Below are positions 40,673 to 51,065 of a DNA stretch of 64,000 nt, piece by piece (within the stretch, counting starts at the first letter, position 1; every line of letters begins with the position of its first letter). Made by a program: the position numbers and the translations under genes. Source of the DNA: Isoetes taiwanensis (Eukaryota > Streptophyta > Lycopodiopsida > Isoetales > Isoetaceae); NCBI GenBank assembly GCA_021234155.1, contig JAJEKV010000073.1, positions 2,950,001 through 3,014,000 on the forward strand. Reading direction: 5' to 3'. The notes beneath the pieces are model-generated. The model did no database searches and was not told the origin of the DNA. It was given only the letters and a program-made list of their open reading frames with translations.

Positions 40673-42250
40673 TCACCTTTTATGGAATGATTCAATTTCG
40701 CACCGTGGCCACGGTGCGAAATTGCCTGCCCTCACACAGTAACTTTTACAGGAATTTCGCACCGTGGCCACGGTGCGAAAATACCTGCCCTCACAAAGTA
40801 ATTTACACCCATTTCGCACCGTGGCAACGGTGCATTGTAAATATACATAGAGAATAGAGACAATCAAAATACTTAGCAAGCAAACAAAATATACAACAAA
40901 AATCGTTTCATTAATATAAAACGCTTTACATGCCTTGGAAGTAATCATTATTGTCACTCTCTTGGAATGCACAGCACATTTCACACAGTCTTCGAAGAAC
41001 CTGATCATGTGATTCTCAGCGGCCTCGTGCAGAGCATCAAGGGCATCTGCAGTGAATCGAGTCACCTCTTCTGGCATTGGAAAACTTCTACCAGCATTCC
41101 GGTACCTTCTACTATCCCTCTTCATCTTAATGTATCTCTCCTGAACCACCTCCTTACATATTCTAGCCATTGTGAGCTTCGGAAACACCCACTCCACGTG
41201 GTTCTGGAAGTGCCGGATTTCCCGAATCCATCTATACTTTGGCTTAAACGGCTGGCCCTTCTTATTCAGCTTAGGAGGGCCTTTACAGAGAACCTGTTTC
41301 TTCTGCAGCTGCTTAGGCTTAGTAGACTTCCTCTTACTTCTACTGGATTCCGCGACCTCTAAAGGCTGCTCAACAACAGGAACCACTACTGTATCTGGTA
41401 CTACGGTTTCAGGTACAACCGTCACAGGTACTGCAGCTGCCTCTGGTAGAACGATATTTTTTGCGATTTGAGCTGTCACAGGGACCTGGATAGGGACACC
41501 CTGGTACATAACATTCAGGGGTTGAAATACATTCTGAACAGCAAAAGGAACGTTCTGGACAGGCACATTCTCATTCTGAACAGCAACAGGAACATTCTGG
41601 ACATGCACATCCTGATGGTCATCCTCATGGGGCTTAGCATTCTCATTGTCAGCTCCAAGCAAGTCTGGCCCTTGGTTTATCTCCACCAATCCAACTTCTG
41701 ACACTCTACGAGGAAGTCCGGTGATGTAATCTATCTCATTAGCCAGTAGAGACAATGTTTCTATTGTTGGCGACAAAGAAGCCATCAACCTGGGCCACAC
41801 GATGAAGGAATGGAGTGCCTCAAGCAAGTTGTCAGCTCCCATCGAAGGAACAGGCAACTGCGTGTCTGGTGCAACTACCACATCGACGTTAACGACGATG
41901 CAATCATCAGGCACAGGAACTCCATGACAGACAGCTGCCTGCACAAAGGTTCCTTCTCCGACTAAATGGCCAGAAGAGAACAGGTAAACACGCCTTGGCT
42001 CGGAAGGTATGTCTCTAAAAATCTCCTCTGCCTCATTGGCAACATTCTGAACTACAGCGTCCAGACCTGCTTGATGGATGTTTTCTGGCTCGGAAGACTG
42101 AGCTCTGTTCTGGTTGTTAGAAGCACTGACATAGTTAGTGGCGCTGCTCTCGCTGTCTTCCCCATGATGTGTGCGCCCAGACGGCGCCTTCTCTTCTGTT
42201 CTTTGGTTGCTGGGATTGTTAGATCCGGCATTACCGCTATTCTGTGCCAT
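40673..42250 (-). CDS. Histone H3-like protein with long N-terminal extension (copy 3)
   Basis: An open frame from ATG 42250. Residues 1-300 are Asn/Ser-rich, then Val/Pro/Gln-rich with repeated VQN(V/E)PV motifs. A Lys-rich stretch with RKSTKPKQLQKK recalls the H3 tail. Residues of about 335-440 (41245-40925) match the H3 fold: IREIRHFQ for LREIRRYQ, then FTADALDALHEAAENHM, and FFEDCVKCAVHSKRVTIM for LFEDTNLCAIHAKRVTIM. The loop between the first helices is some 20 residues longer than in H3. After the fold the frame continues through P3, so the true stop is uncertain. It may package element DNA, compete with host H3 or act as a CenH3-like variant. It is the longest intact frame in the array. 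Confidence 0.75.
   Translation of the reverse strand: MAQNSGNAGSNNPSNQRTEEKAPSGRTHHGEDSESSATNYVSASNNQNRAQSSEPENIHQAGLDAVVQNVANEAEEIFRDIPSEPRRVYLFSSGHLVGEGTFVQAAVCHGVPVPDDCIVVNVDVVVAPDTQLPVPSMGADNLLEALHSFIVWPRLMASLSPTIETLSLLANEIDYITGLPRRVSEVGLVEINQGPDLLGADNENAKPHEDDHQDVHVQNVPVAVQNENVPVQNVPFAVQNVFQPLNVMYQGVPIQVPVTAQIAKNIVLPEAAAVPVTVVPETVVPDTVVVPVVEQPLEVAESSRSKRKSTKPKQLQKKQVLCKGPPKLNKKGQPFKPKYRWIREIRHFQNHVEWVFPKLTMARICKEVVQERYIKMKRDSRRYRNAGRSFPMPEEVTRFTADALDALHEAAENHMIRFFEDCVKCAVHSKRVTIMITSKACKAFYINETIFVVYFVCLLSILIVSILYVYLQCTVATVRNGCKLLCEGRYFRTVATVRNSCKSYCVRAGNFAPWPRCEIESFHKR
40694..40840. repeat. Palindrome cluster P3, copy 3 (between convergent D and H3)
   Basis: Three members: 40695-40722 and 40755-40780 contain the perfect CGCACCGTGGCCACGGTGCG, and the third (about 40812-40835) has centre GGCA with a right arm ending GTGCATTG. 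The H3 open frame on the minus strand runs through this cluster before stopping at 40673. Confidence 0.92.
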
Positions 42251-42364
42251 TGTCTCTGAACTGTAATGCAACAAATGAGTGGACAAGATTGATAAATATG
42301 CAATGTAATGACTTAGAACAAATATCAAAAGCAGACAACATCGATAACAAAGATAATTATATAA

Positions 42365-42560
42365 AGAGTACCGTTGCTACCGTGCGAACACGGCAAAAGA
42401 TAGCCACGGAAACCAAATGTTTTCGCACCGTGGCCACGGTGCGAATAGCAGTTAATCTATAACTAATTCCCAACTTCATTCGCACCGTGGCCACGGTGCG
42501 AATACTTGTCATTCATCAATTGAATACCAACTAAGTTCGCACCGTGCCCACGCTGCCAAC
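42365..42560. repeat. Palindrome cluster P4, copy 3 (5' of H3, 3' of F)
   Basis: Two perfect members at about 42423-42442 and 42480-42500 lie between two degenerate ones (TACCGTTGCTACCGTGCG at about 42369 and CGCACCGTGCCCACGCTGCC at about 42537). The cluster lies between the H3 start and the F stop. Confidence 0.9.
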
Positions 42561-42625
42561 CTAACATATTTGAAACATTATAGTTGCACATCATGGTCAA
42601 TAGTTATACATTAATATGAATTTGT

Positions 42626-43534
42626 TCATACAATTGAAACCCCAGAAGTATATCTTCTACCCTGTCTGATCCTTGTGGATCGCCACTGCCTTAACTTGTC
42701 TGCTGCACTAGAGCTACACCATACCTGTTTCTTTTTTTCCTGCTCAACTTTTCTCCTCAATATTCTAGCCAACGTCGTGTCTTGTTTAGCTTTATCTTTT
42801 TTCTCTAGCTTGCAGATAATCCTCCTATAGAACCATTGGCACATCTGTTGCAATGAGTTACCACACGAACCTCGATGTTGTATGAACCTGAAAAAAGCAT
42901 TCTTGGCTTGCTTATGTGACTTCTCCATTCCCTGCGTATTCCATATTCCCAAGCTCCCGTACTCTTTGGCAAACCACAAGCCATGGGCGTGAAGTATATG
43001 AATGTAATGTGTGACATTGCATTCTCCCCATGCTTGTATAAACGACTTCGTGAATTCAGTTACTGCTACTTTGAATTCATCTAACTTTCCACCCACCATT
43101 TTCTTCTCGCCATTAAAGTTACCGTGATCGCTTTCGGATTCGCCACGCTTTTAATTTTCTTTAGTTTTGCCCTCCCACGTGAAGTACGGTCATCTTCTGC
43201 TACCAGCAAGTCCTTATACCCCTCCCACTTTCCAGTTGGCAATGATCCATTCTTACGTACAAGGCAGAAATATTTTCGCTTTCACCCCACCCATGGATGG
43301 TTTACAAGGAACCTTGCCTCCCTTCTTAGGATCTTGCAAGATTTTATAGTCACCACCATGAAGACCAAGATCAGAAAGCATGTTCTCAACATCTTTCATA
43401 CACTTTTCTCTGGCTGATTGTGGAGACTTATTCCAAGCAAAAAGAATGCTCATGTACACCATCTTATCCACTATTCTTAGAAAGGCATGGAGAGTGCAGA
43501 TATGTACTCTCTTCACAGGAATTGCAAGTACGTG
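42626..43534 (-). pseudogene. Gene F, copy 3: C-terminal part of a transposase-like protein
   Basis: Two frames (43516-43253 and 43099-42626) give CTLHAFLRIVDKMVYM, AKIFLPC, then THYIHILHAHGLWFAKEYG and TQGMEKSHKQAKNAFFRF, LQQMCQWFYRRI. The arrangement (LHAFLRI..., Y.HIL.AHG, QG.EK..K) recalls the C-terminal half of eukaryotic DDE/RNase H-type transposases such as KDZ-like families. The Glu of QGMEK could be the last catalytic residue. This is judged from motif memory only. The gene is cut at about 43535, where it is joined to gene C leader sequence. Confidence 0.5.
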
Positions 43535-43713
43535 GATCTATGCCTTCATTGTCTTTGCCTCTTTCCTCCTCTTGTCTGCTTCTTGTTTGCTCCTTGCCTC
43601 CCTGTCCGCCTCTTGTGGCTCCTTGCCTGCCTGTCTGCTCCTTTCTTGCATGCTCCTTGCTTCCCTGTCTGCTCCACTAGTTGTTTCTTGTCTGCTCCAC
43701 TAATTTCTTGCAA
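43535..43713 (+). promoter_or_regulatory. Recombined junction F::C and C leader
   Basis: At about 43535 the F sequence (GCAAGTACGTGGATC) switches to the gene C leader (TATGCCTTCATTGTC) across at most a 3-bp match ATC. This removes the rest of F and the C TATA box. The pyrimidine-rich leader up to TTGCAAATG is intact, so this C copy may lack its own promoter. Confidence 0.7.
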
Positions 43714-44280
43714 ATGGTAACTTTGCAAGAACATCCTCGCTGGGCTGATCCGGAATACCTGCAAGCATGCGGCAGAAATACGTGCACTTTTGATGAATTT
43801 TTTAGCAACTTTTGGGAGCATCGATGGCGTCACGGTCCAACCACAGAGCTTGCAAGGCAGCTGATCAACTTCATTATCGATCGCTATACTCGTCATCTCC
43901 CTCCACTGGAGGAGATCAATTCGAGTCAAGCAAGGTTCACTCTAAGTGCTTTGGGACTTCTTGAACCCCCCTCAGATTTAGAAGATAGGCTAGAACAGTT
44001 GAAGGACATGCTTTTCCATGGTTTCATGGCCTACTCTCTGGATCAGTATGTGCCTCTAGTCATTCCTACTAGTGAGAAGAATAGGATTTATATCCTCATT
44101 GAACTTTACAACTTCCATTACAAATCTTTTGTGGATATTGGTAAGCTCCTATTCCGTTCCCTTGACTTCAACATCCTATGGTTACTGTCTAAATTCCCCG
44201 AGTGGGATACAATTCCTTGGGATACACGTGACCTATGGCTACATAGTACACAGCACATAATACGTACATATCACAGGTAA
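43714..44280 (+). CDS. Gene C, copy 3b (intact copy): unknown helical protein
   Basis: An intact frame of 188 codons, ATG in TTGCAAATGG. It begins MVTLQEHPRWADPEYLQACG and contains WRHGPTTELARQLINFIID, ALGLLEPPSDLEDRLEQLKD, LDQYVPLVIPTSEKNRIYIL and PWDTRDLWLHS near the end. Leucine- and aromatic-rich, no signal peptide or transmembrane segment. The paralogue D shares ELxxxLINFI, GxLEPPxxL, LDQY and WDTRxLW. No known family recognised. Its product may be a structural or regulatory partner within the element, which is only an inference from copy conservation. Confidence 0.65.
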   Translation: MVTLQEHPRWADPEYLQACGRNTCTFDEFFSNFWEHRWRHGPTTELARQLINFIIDRYTRHLPPLEEINSSQARFTLSALGLLEPPSDLEDRLEQLKDMLFHGFMAYSLDQYVPLVIPTSEKNRIYILIELYNFHYKSFVDIGKLLFRSLDFNILWLLSKFPEWDTIPWDTRDLWLHSTQHIIRTYHR

Positions 44281-44487
44281 AGATACTCCATTGGAATATG
44301 TGTATAAACTGGTATAAAGATTTTCATAGAAATTAAGTATATAAGCAAGTGATTTTCGTGTAATTAAGTAACATCCTTATCTTATCATGTATTATCTTGG
44401 CAATCTTACACTTTTAGTGTAATTGAATGATATCTTCTACCATTTTCCTTGTATTTTTTCATGTGATTGTTCTATTTGTGGTCATAT

Positions 44488-44575
44488 TCGGCACCGTAGC
44501 CACGGTGCAAAATCGCTTCAGTTACAAATTATTGAAGGGCCTATTTCGCACCGTGGCTACAGTGCGAAATACGTA
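44488..44575. repeat. Palindrome cluster P2, copy 3b
   Basis: Two members as in the other P2 clusters (GGCACCGTAGCCACGGTGC, then CGCACCGTGGCTACAGTGCG with one arm change). Confidence 0.88.
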
Positions 44576-44960
44576 GATCCCGTTTTGTTACCACCACCGA
44601 ATGGTATAATACTTCAGCATTATTGGTATTATTCTTCAACATTCTTGGTATTATACTTCAACAGTATTAGTATTATACTTCAACATTATTGGATTCGTAG
44701 CTATAAATTCTTTCAGCTTGCTTTCACTTCTCACCTTTGTTCCATGTTTTCACCTTGCTTTCACTTCTTGGTCTTTGGTCTTCCTTGTTCCTTGCTACTT
44801 GATCTTGATCCTTGTTCTTCGCTACTTCATCTTGTTCCTTGCTCTTGATCTTGCTACTTGATCTTGTTCCTTGCTTCCTTAGTCCATGATCTTCCTTGTT
44901 TTTTTATCTTCTTGCTCCTTAATCTTCGTGCTCCTTGTTCTTTGCTACTTGATCTTTGTG

Positions 44961-45683
44961 CTTGGACTCAATCCTCCCTGGGCCACTCCAGAAGGCCTGC
45001 AAGCATGCCCCAGACATTCTGTGTGGCCTGAAACTGATGAGCTATTTGACCATTTCTTGGAGTGGAGGTTGCACCACAGTCCCACCAAGGAGCTTGCAAT
45101 GGAGTTGATCAACTTCATTCTGGAGCGATTTGATTGTGGTCATGAGCCACTGATGAAGTGGAGGTAAGCTACCATAAGTTTGCTTATTTTGTTAAGTGCC
45201 TAAGAACGATTGTTTATTGCGCAGGAGATTTTTGCAGACGATTTTTGCGCCAGACATGACAGAGTTACCCTTGGCAGAGATGCAAGTATCGCCCACTATA
45301 TGGGCTACCTTTATAAGGGAGAGATCGTTGTGTTCCATTCTAAGTACAGCCCATATGGACCAGAAGAGGTCTTGAAACTCAAGACCCTCTCGTTGATTGG
45401 TAATCACATCCCATTATCTGCCAATTCTGATCGAGTAGTGGTTGTTAGGAGAGATATCGCCACGCATATTTTTGGTGGCTTTAGTATGTATTCTATGGCT
45501 GCCAGTAGAGCTGCATTGGCCTTGTCCGGCGTGGATAAGGCTACAACTCGACTGACTTGGGAAGAGAGGGAGCCCCAGATTCCTCGCCTTATGTACCTGT
45601 TGGATGCTGGTCTGCAGGAGTCCAAATTGGAAGAAGTCGAAGTGTCCAATGACTTACATGTTTCTAAGAAAATGAAGTTGTAA
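44961..45683 (+). pseudogene. D::A chimera, copy 3b
   Basis: The D start codon region is deleted (GTGCTTGGACTC instead of GTGCTCTTTGCAAATGATTGGACCC). D sequence runs to the CTGATG junction (45150-45155), then the A intron (45164-45224) and an uninterrupted A exon 2 (45225-45683). Exon 2 here is the best complete copy, with 151 or so codons ending KKMKL. Out of phase with the D part. Confidence 0.75.
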
Positions 45684-45783
45684 CCATTGTCAATTAATGC
45701 AAAGACTTGTTTTAAATCTCTATTCTTGTTATATCGAACATAAACTTCAGTTTCATTTTGATTTGTTTTACGCTTCTATTTTA

Positions 45784-46050
45784 CTTGCACCATGGCCACG
45801 GTGCGAAAACCGTGTTGTCTGTGCTTACAACTAACCAATATTCGCACCGTGGCCACTGGTGGGCACAGTGCGAAAAGGACTATTCCACATTCTGTGGGAA
45901 GGTCTCTTTCGCACCGTCGCCACGGTGCGAAAATGACCATTCCACATTCTGTGGGAAGGTCTCTTTCGCACCGTCGCCAGGGTGCGAAAATAGCAGTTCC
46001 AACGTTTTTAAAGTGTGCAATTTCGCACCGTGACTACACACACTGCGAAG
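45784..46050. repeat. Palindrome cluster P1, copy 4
   Basis: Same members as the other P1 clusters. The long-centre member reads GGCCACTGGTGGGC, and one CGCC member carries CAGGGTGCG in its right arm. Confidence 0.9.
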
Positions 46051-46249
46051 AGAATGCTTATCTGAATTTAGAATCTACATGTAAGGAAAATGGCCAAGAG
46101 CTTTCCAAATTGAAAATGTGCAGTAAATAGATGGATCATATGTATCTATCTCTTATGGTTACATACTTATAACTAGCGAATGTCTGAAATATTCTAGTAA
46201 CAGAATTTAGAACTCATATAAGAGGCATAGCATACATAAATGCAGAAGT

Positions 46250-46532
46250 TCATTCGCAATCGGGATCATCATGAGCAGGTAGTTGAGTGATGCGATTAAT
46301 CTCATAGACGTGACGCTCTGGAACCCGGTGAAGGTGGATAACAACATGATAAAACCCGTTGGAAGAATGATTTCGCCTCTGCTACTCCTTCCAGCCAGGG
46401 ATCAAGGGGGATACCCCTCTGAGAACATCTATAAAGATCATTATATTTCATAGTGCAAGTAATGGAGTCTATATCTTTGGGACGATGAGGCAAGGTAGAC
46501 CCCCTGTAATAAGGATAACCAGGCCGAGACAT
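46250..46532 (-). pseudogene. Gene B1, copy 4, 2-nt deletion
   Basis: Homologous to 34475-34759, with two bases missing at about 46373 (TTCGCCTCTG instead of TTCGACCCTCTG), shifting the frame between the N- and C-terminal halves. Otherwise close to the intact copy. Confidence 0.6.
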
Positions 46533-46703
46533 AGCAAATGGATGCCTTCTGCATTGAATGGAGCTGTACTTATATCGAACAAAATTATTGACATGCACTG
46601 TAGCAGCATTATTGGTTATATATACGAGCATAATGTACAAAATACACGATCATGAACTCTTCAAATAAGTATTGACAATATGATCCAGATGACAAGTATT
46701 GAT

Positions 46704-46951
46704 TTAGGGGGACTCTTCTGAGTCATTGTCACCAGGCACCCCAGTGATCTTTTCTATCATGTACATTTGATGCTCTCTATTCCATATTAGATGGATGATA
46801 ACATCGAAGGGATCAGGATAATAGCGAGGATTGAGAGCGGCAGTGGTCATCCAGTCTTCCATGGGTATTTCTCGCTCGCGACACTGCTTGAAGTTTTCTG
46901 ATTCATCTTGCAGGTAATGGAATCACGTTCAGGACCAGAATGAGACCACAT
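46704..46951 (-). pseudogene. Gene B2, copy 4, 1-nt lesion
   Basis: Homologous to 34931-35179. One base is missing near 46895 (GTTTTCTGATTC instead of GTTTTCGTGATTC), which shifts the frame early. Start ATG and acidic end are conserved. Confidence 0.55.
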
Positions 46952-47436
46952 GGCTAGACGGAGGCCAATGTTGCTGCACTCGGCAATTTGATGTATATTT
47001 ATACCCACCAAAATTATTGATGGTATATACCCACCAAAATTATTGATGGTATATACATAGAAATTATTGGATCATATATATACTTGTATGGTACTCGTAT
47101 GCTACATGAGCTACAATGATCTTGGTGAATGCGTGAGAAATGGTGTCAAACTTGATCCATGGCTGCAATCCAAAGCGTAAACATAATGTACGTATATAGC
47201 ATATATACCTGATTTCTCTTTAAATAGGCATCTATGCCTTCATTGTCTTTGCCTCTTTCCCCCTCTTGTCTGCTTCTTGTTTGCTCCTTGCCTCCCTGTC
47301 CGCCTCTTGTGGCTCCTTGCCTGCCTGTCCGCCTCTTGTGGCTCCTTGCCTGCCTGTCTGCTCCTTTCTTGCATGCTCCTTGCCTCCCTGTCTGCTCCAC
47401 TAGTTGTTTCTTGTCTGCTCCACTAATTTCTTGCAA
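46952..47436. promoter_or_regulatory. Divergent B2/C promoter region and C leader, copy 4
   Basis: The doubled 26-bp repeat (about 47003-47057), the TTTAAATAGG box (about 47220) and the pyrimidine-rich leader are all present. The leader carries one extra GCCTCTTGTGGCTCCTTGCC repeat compared with the other copies, showing that its length varies. Confidence 0.55.
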
Positions 47437-47976
47437 ATGGTAACTTTGCAAGAACATCCTCGCTGGGCTGATCTGGAATACCTGCAAGCATGCGGCAGAA
47501 ATACGTGCACTTTTGATGAATTTTTTAGCAACTTTTGGGAGCATCGATGGCGTCACGGTCCAACCACAGAGCTTGCAAGGCAGCTGATCAACTTCATTAT
47601 CGATCGCTATACTCGTCATCTCCCTCCACTGGAGGAGATCAATTCGAGTCAAGCAAGGTTCACTCTAAGTGCTTTGGGACTTCTTGAACCCCCCTCAGAT
47701 TTAGAAGATAGGCTAGAACAGTTGAAGGACATGCTTTTCCATGGTTTCATGGCCTACTCTCTGGATCAGTATGTGCCTCTGGTCATTCCTACTAGTGAGA
47801 AGAATAGGATTTATATCCTCATTGAACTTTACAACTTCCATTACAAATCTTATGTGGATATTGGTAAGCTCCTATTCCGTTCCCTTGACTTCAACATCCT
47901 GTGGTTACTGTCTAAATTCCCCGAGTGGGATACAATTCCTTGGGATACCTATGGCTACATAGTACACAGCACATAA
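47437..47976 (+). pseudogene. Gene C, copy 4, C-terminal 7-nt deletion
   Basis: Identical in layout to the intact gene C for about 172 codons. It loses seven bases at about 47946 (GGGATACCTATGG instead of GGGATACACGTGACCTATGG), giving a shifted, shorter tail. Function unknown. Confidence 0.6.
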
Positions 47977-48182
47977 TACGTACATATCACAGGTAAAGAT
48001 ACTCCATTGGAATATGTGTATAAACTGGTATAAAGATTTTCATAGAAATTAAGTATATAAGCAAGTGATTTTCGTGTAATTAAGTAACATCCTTATCTTA
48101 TCATGTATTATCTTGGCAATCTTACGATATCTTCTACCATTTTCCTTGTATTTTTTCATGTGATTGTTCTATTTGTGGTCAT

Positions 48183-48266
48183 ATTCGGCACCGTAGCCAC
48201 GGTGCGAAATCGCTTCAGTTACAAATTATTGAAGGGCCTATTTCGCACCGTGGCTACGGTGTGAAA
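48183..48266. repeat. Palindrome cluster P2, copy 4
   Basis: Two members as in the other P2 clusters, with centres AGCC and GGCT. The second has a single arm change (GGTGTGAAA). Confidence 0.88.
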
Positions 48267-48664
48267 TACGTAGATCCCGTTTTGTTACCACCACCGAATG
48301 GTATAATACTTCAGCATTATTGGTATTATTCTTCAACATTCTTGGTATTATACTTCAACAGTATTAGTATTATACTTCAACATTATTGGATTCGTAGCTA
48401 TAAATTCTTTCAGCTTGCTTTCACTTCTCACCTTTGTTCCATGTTTTCACCTTGCTTTCACTTCTTGGTCTTTGGTCTTCCTTGTTCCTTGCTACTTGAT
48501 CTTGATCCTTGTTCTTCGCTACTTCATCTTGTTCCTTGCTCTTGATCTTGCTACTTGATCTTGTTCCTTGCTTCCTTGGTCCATGATCCTTGTTTTTTTA
48601 TCTTCTTGCTCCTTAATCTTCGTGCTCCTTGTTCTTTGCTACTTGATCTTCGTGCTCTTTGCAA

Positions 48665-49248
48665 ATGATTGGACCCAATCCTCCCTGGGCCACTCCAGAA
48701 GGCCTGCAAGCATGCCCCAGACATTCTGTGCGGCCTGAAACTGATGAGCTATTTGACCATTTCTTGGAGTGGAGGTTGCACTACAGTCCCACCAAGAGCT
48801 TGCAATGGAGTTGATCAACTTCATTCTGGAGCAATTTGATTGTGGTCATGAGCCACTGATGGAAATCAATCCATCTGAATGTTATAGGAGGCTTGCAATG
48901 AGGGGAATTCTTGAACCCCCTCCTTATCTGGACGAGATGCTACAGCAGTTGAGGCCTCTTCTTCGTGCTGTTTATTTAGCACACTCTCTGGATCAATACA
49001 TATCAGAGTTCATTCATGAAATTTGTAAGGGACAGATGTATGGCCTTATTAGGGCGTACTACAACGAGTACAACAACTTTGTGGAGTTGGGTCCGCTCTT
49101 CTTCCGTGAGTATCATCATGTGGAATTACTTTTTCTAATGACTAGGTATCCCATATGGTGGGAAGAATCAGGCTGGGATACGCGTGAGCTCTGGTTTCCT
49201 AACCCAGCTGCGTGGGTTACCACTCGCAAGGGAAGGGGAAGGGGTTAG
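48665..49248 (+). pseudogene. Gene D, copy 4: full-length unknown protein with shared -1 lesion
   Basis: As copy 3, with a cleaner N-terminus (PPWATPEGLQACPRHSVRPE). The same missing G in CACCAAGAGCTTGC shifts the frame around codon 45, after which 159 codons are open to the basic end RKGRGRG. Sharing the lesion shows that the two full D copies arose from one damaged ancestor by duplication. Confidence 0.6.
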
Positions 49249-49419
49249 AAACCTAGAGGAAGGTTACTTGGACATACTGCCGTTACTTGCTATCTATCAT
49301 ACATAATTCATATGATACCGTGTTAATATATTCTCTAAATGTTCTCTAATATGTTTATATATTCTCTAATATGTTAATATGTTCCCTTTGATCTTGTGAT
49401 TCACCTTCTATGGAATGAT

Positions 49420-50945
49420 TTAATTTCGCACCGTGGCCACGGTGCGAAATTGTCTACCCTCACACAGTAACTTACAGGAATTTCGCACCGTGGCCACGGT
49501 GCGAAAATACCTGCCCTCACAAAGTAATTTACACCCATTTCGCACCGTGGCAACGGTGCATTGTAAATATACATAGAGAATAGAGACAATCAAAATACTT
49601 AGCAAGCAAACAAAATATACAACAAAAATCGTTTCATTAATATAAAACACTTTACATGCCTCGGAAGTAATCATTATTGTCACTCTCTTGGAATGCACAG
49701 CACATTTCACACAGTCTTCGAAGAACCTGATCATGTGATTCTCAGCGGCCTTGTGCAGAGCATCAAGGGCATCTGCAGTGAATCGAGTCACCTCTTCTGG
49801 CATTGGAAAACTTCTACCAGCATTCCGGTACCTTCTACTATTCTCTCCTGAACCACCTCCTTACATATTCTAGCCATTGTGAGCTTCGGAAACACCCACT
49901 CCACGTGGTTCTGGAAGTGCCGGATTTCCCGAATCCATCTATACTTTGGCTTAAACGGCTGGCCCTTCTTATTCAAATTTTAGGAGGGCCTTTTACAGAG
50001 AACCTGTTTCTTTCTGCGGTTGCTTAGGCTTAGTAGACTTCCTCTTACTTCTCTTTGGATTAAGCGACCTCTAAAGGTCGCTCAACAACGGGAACCACTA
50101 TCAGATCACGGTACTACGGTTTTGTGTACAACCGCCACAGTGCTGCAACTGCCTCTTGTAGAACGATATTTTTTGCGATTTGAGTACATCCGCGGGGACG
50201 GATAGGGACACCCCGGTACATAACATTCGGGGTTGAAATACATTACGAAAAGGAACGCAAAGGCGTTACGGGCGGGCACATCCTCATTACGAGCAAAGAG
50301 CGGGAACATTACGGACATGCACATCGATGGTCATCCTCATGGGGCTTAGCATTCTCATTGTCGGCTCCAAGCAAGTCCGCCCTTGGTTTATCTCCACCAA
50401 TCCAACCGACACTCTACGAGGAAGTCCGGGTGATGTAATCTATCTCATTAGCCAGTAGAGACAATGTTTATATTGTTGGCGACAAAGAAGCCATCAACCT
50501 GGGCCACACGACGAAGGAATGGAGTGCCTCAAGCAAGTTGTCAGCTCCCATCGAAGGAACAGGCAACTGCGTGTCTGGTGCAACTACCACATCGACGTTA
50601 ACGACGATGCAATCATCAGGCACAGGAACTCCATGACAGACAGCTGCCTGCACAAAGGTTCCTTCTCCGACTAAATGGCGGAAGAGAGCAGGTAAACATG
50701 CCTTGGCCGGAAGGTATGTCTCTAAAAATCTCCCTCGCCTCATTGGCAACATTCTGAACTCTGGCGCCCGGACCATGTTTTTTCGGCTCTAAGACCGAGC
50801 TGATTCGGTTGTTAGAAGCACTGACATAGTTAGTGGGGCTGCTCTCGCTGTCTTCCCCATGATGTGTGCGCCCAGACGGCGCCTTCTCTTCTGTTCTTTG
50901 GTTGCTGGGATTGTTAGATCCGACATTACCGCTATTCTGTGTCAT
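49420..50945 (-). pseudogene. Histone H3-like gene, copy 4, disrupted
   Basis: Same gene as at 40673-42250. The H3-fold C-terminal half is readable (FTADALDALHKAAENHMIRF, CAVHSKRVTIM). A deletion near 49845 removes about 18 bases in the loop, and the middle (about 49975-50420) and N-terminal part (50690-50810) are full of changes concentrated at CAG/CTG triplets. Either a decayed copy or a poorly polished one. Confidence 0.65.
49421..49562. repeat. Palindrome cluster P3, copy 4
   Basis: Three members at about 49426-49450, 49481-49506 and 49539-49560. The first two hold the perfect 20-mer CGCACCGTGGCCACGGTGCG, the third has centre GGCA. Confidence 0.92.
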
Positions 50946-51065
50946 TGTCTCTGAACTGTAATGCAACAAATGAGTGGACAAGATTGATAAATATGCAATG
51001 TAATGACTTAGAACAAATATCAAAAGCAGACAACATCGATAACAAAGATAATTATATAAAGAGTA

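Noticed and set aside
40694-40925. Extension of the H3-like protein through P3 as a genuine C-terminal domain
   Set aside because: The extension consists of a hydrophobic stretch and palindrome-encoded repeats. It is open in both copies, but histone-fold proteins usually end soon after the third helix, so I treat it as probable read-through, with the true stop unresolved.
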